Shown here: positions 63,008 to 64,000 of the stretch, piece after piece | How the letters are laid out: the number at the start of each line of letters is the position of its first letter | How positions within the stretch are numbered: the first letter of the stretch is position 1 | Assembly: GCF_003315245.1 (NCBI RefSeq) | Contig: NZ_QNRT01000008.1 | Coordinates: forward strand, 1 to 64,000 | DNA from: Arenicella xantha | Lineage (GTDB): Bacteria > Pseudomonadota > Gammaproteobacteria > Arenicellales > Arenicellaceae | Direction of reading: 5' to 3' | Length of the DNA: 64,000 nucleotides | The notes under the pieces: generated by a model | The model's database searches: none | Told to the model about the DNA's origin: nothing | Seen by the model: the letters and a program-made list of their open reading frames with translations, nothing else | Program-made: the position numbers and the translations under genes

Positions 63008-64000
63008 ATGAGTAATCGACATACTCGATTATTTAAAAACAGCGAGCGTTGCTCGCTGTTTTTGATTGTGATGCTTGGCCTCGTGTTGTTAGGTGGTTGC
63101 CAGCCTACCGCGACAGAGGTGCGCGAGTGGGTTTTCTCTGGCCCGATAATGGGGACTCAGTATCGAGTAGTGGTGATCGCGCCTGAGAGCTTAGATGCAT
63201 CCGCTACCGAGCAAGTTATTATGACGGCGATGGAGTCAGTTAATCAGGCTATGTCCACTTATATAAGTGGATCTGAGCTGAGCCAGTTTAATCGACAGGT
63301 GGCTGATCAGCCTACTAGCCTGTCTGCGGACCTAAATAGTGTGGTTGCCGAAGCGCTCGAGATAGCCGCGCTGACCGACGGTGCTTTCGACCCTACGATA
63401 GGACCCGCCGTAAACTTATGGGGCTTCGGCCCGCAGGGGCGCATTACGCGCAAACCTAATGAGTCGGAGTTAGATTCTTTAAGGCAATCTATTGGTTATC
63501 AAAAACTGAGTTTAAACGACTCGGTGTTAAGTAAAAAAGTTGATGGTGTTACGCTAGATCTTTCGGCGATTGCGAAAGGCTTTGCGGTCGACAAGGTCGC
63601 ACAGTCATTAGCTGGCAAGGGTTTGAATCGATTTTTGGTTGATATCGGTGGTGAACTCAGAGCTTCCGGTGCTGCGTTATCTGGCGACAGTTGGCGGATA
63701 GCCATTGAGAAGCCGCAAATTCTTGGCGGTGTGCAGCAAGTAATCGAACTGCGCGACCAAGCTATCGCCACCTCTGGAGATTATCGCAACTTTATACAGA
63801 TTGATGGTCAGCCATTCTCCCATACCATCTCGCCAGAAACTTTAAAGCCGGTGTTTCATCGGTTGGCCTCAGTGAGTGTAATCACTCAGCGCGCGAGTAC
63901 TGGTGATGCATTAGCTACCGCATTGATGTCGATGGGGGAGGAGCGTGCTATGGCCTTCATTGAAGATCACGGTTTGGCTGCTTATTTGCTCATTCGTAAA
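63008..64000 (+). CDS. apbE: FAD:protein FMN transferase ApbE, cut by the window edge
   Basis: ApbE attaches FMN from FAD to threonines in NqrB and NqrC. The 331 visible residues begin with an N-terminal basic stretch and a lipoprotein signal (VLLGGC, Cys at about residue 31), placing it on the periplasmic face. Family marks are PIMGTQYRV, GAFDPTIGPAVNLWGFGP, DLSAIAKGFAVDKV and VDIGGELRASG. The C-terminal metal and substrate part (TSGDYRNF, HTISPETLKP, and TGDALATALM) is present, so only a short end is missing. Placement right after nqrF is usual. The first codons overlap a terminator-like hairpin. Confidence 0.95.
   Translation, partial: MSNRHTRLFKNSERCSLFLIVMLGLVLLGGCQPTATEVREWVFSGPIMGTQYRVVVIAPESLDASATEQVIMTAMESVNQAMSTYISGSELSQFNRQVADQPTSLSADLNSVVAEALEIAALTDGAFDPTIGPAVNLWGFGPQGRITRKPNESELDSLRQSIGYQKLSLNDSVLSKKVDGVTLDLSAIAKGFAVDKVAQSLAGKGLNRFLVDIGGELRASGAALSGDSWRIAIEKPQILGGVQQVIELRDQAIATSGDYRNFIQIDGQPFSHTISPETLKPVFHRLASVSVITQRASTGDALATALMSMGEERAMAFIEDHGLAAYLLIRK
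63038..63063 (+). terminator. Terminator-like hairpin inside the start of apbE
   Basis: AACAGCGAGC and GCTCGCTGTT pair perfectly over 10 bases with a GTT loop, and five T follow from within the stem end onwards. It lies 34 bases after the nqrF stop and covers codons 11 to 18 of apbE. It could lower apbE transcription relative to nqr. Confidence 0.65.

Overview
This 64 kb window reads as chromosomal DNA from a Gammaproteobacterium, probably marine. The evidence is the gene order: rpsF-rpsR-rplI-dnaB-alr-radA, xseB-ispA-dxs, parE, smpB divergent from ratA-rnfH, a Cys-dependent OxyR, and a complete Na+-translocating NADH:quinone reductase operon (nqrA-F) followed by its flavin transferase apbE. 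Two sodium-coupled NSS transporters and a large TonB-dependent receptor fit a sodium-rich, nutrient-scavenging life. The genus cannot be read from the sequence. Most genes are intact and tightly packed, many with ATGA-type overlaps and several with GTG or TTG starts.

Layout. (1) 1-3.6 kb is the tRNA-proximal end of an old integrated island. A tRNA-Leu(CAA) gene is followed at its 3' side by a broken P4-type integrase and by two secreted cargo genes: a cysteine-rich Sel1-repeat protein and an unrecognised exported protein. (2) 4.2-7.6 kb holds a GT2 glycosyltransferase, a nucleosidase-like protein, a spore-photoproduct-lyase-type radical SAM enzyme and an SDR, the last three overlapping. (3) 7.7-11.6 kb holds a Gfo/Idh/MocA oxidoreductase, a DUF4442 hotdog protein, and a trio made of an HPr-kinase-like protein, an NTP_transf_5 nucleotidyltransferase and a PqqD-like protein, resembling the uncharacterised 'HPr-rel-A' systems. 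(4) 11.8-17.9 kb is ribosomal and replication core: S6 with a long acidic tail, S18, L9, DnaB, Alr, RadA and a periplasmic aspartic protease. (5) 18.1-23 kb, minus strand, has FolE2, Dxs, IspA, XseB and an SDR. (6) 23.1-25.5 kb has ParE with a coupled DUF1653-monooxygenase fusion, then a truncated DUF805 gene.

(7) 26-34 kb is a MoxR/DUF58 locus with RDD, SpoIIM, DUF4129 and DUF4350 membrane partners. (8) 34-38.1 kb is light and oxidative-stress defence: photolyase, a peroxiredoxin-glutaredoxin hybrid with a good candidate OxyR site, a DUF3820 protein, OxyR itself and a DCC-family thiol protein. (9) 38.3-42.6 kb has smpB flanked by two NSS transporters, with ratA-rnfH beyond. (10) 42.7-49.6 kb has a Crp/Fnr regulator, then a TonB receptor with a candidate Fur box and four CoA/alcohol-metabolism genes (Fe-ADH, thioesterase, MaoC hydratase, MFE-2-like SDR). 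(11) 50.2-56.7 kb, minus strand, has a DUF442 phosphatase-like protein, a second MoxR-DUF58-transglutaminase (TgpA) set, a two-RCK-domain K+ channel and a DUF6394 membrane protein. (12) 57-64 kb is nqrABCDEF-apbE, the last cut by the window edge, with a terminator-like hairpin inside the first codons of apbE.

Best candidates for something undescribed: the HprK-like/PqqD/nucleotidyltransferase trio; the nucleosidase-radical SAM pair; the Fur-box TonB receptor plus fatty-acyl-type catabolic cassette; and a possible leftward small RNA ending at 3907. No CRISPR array, insertion sequence or rRNA was seen.
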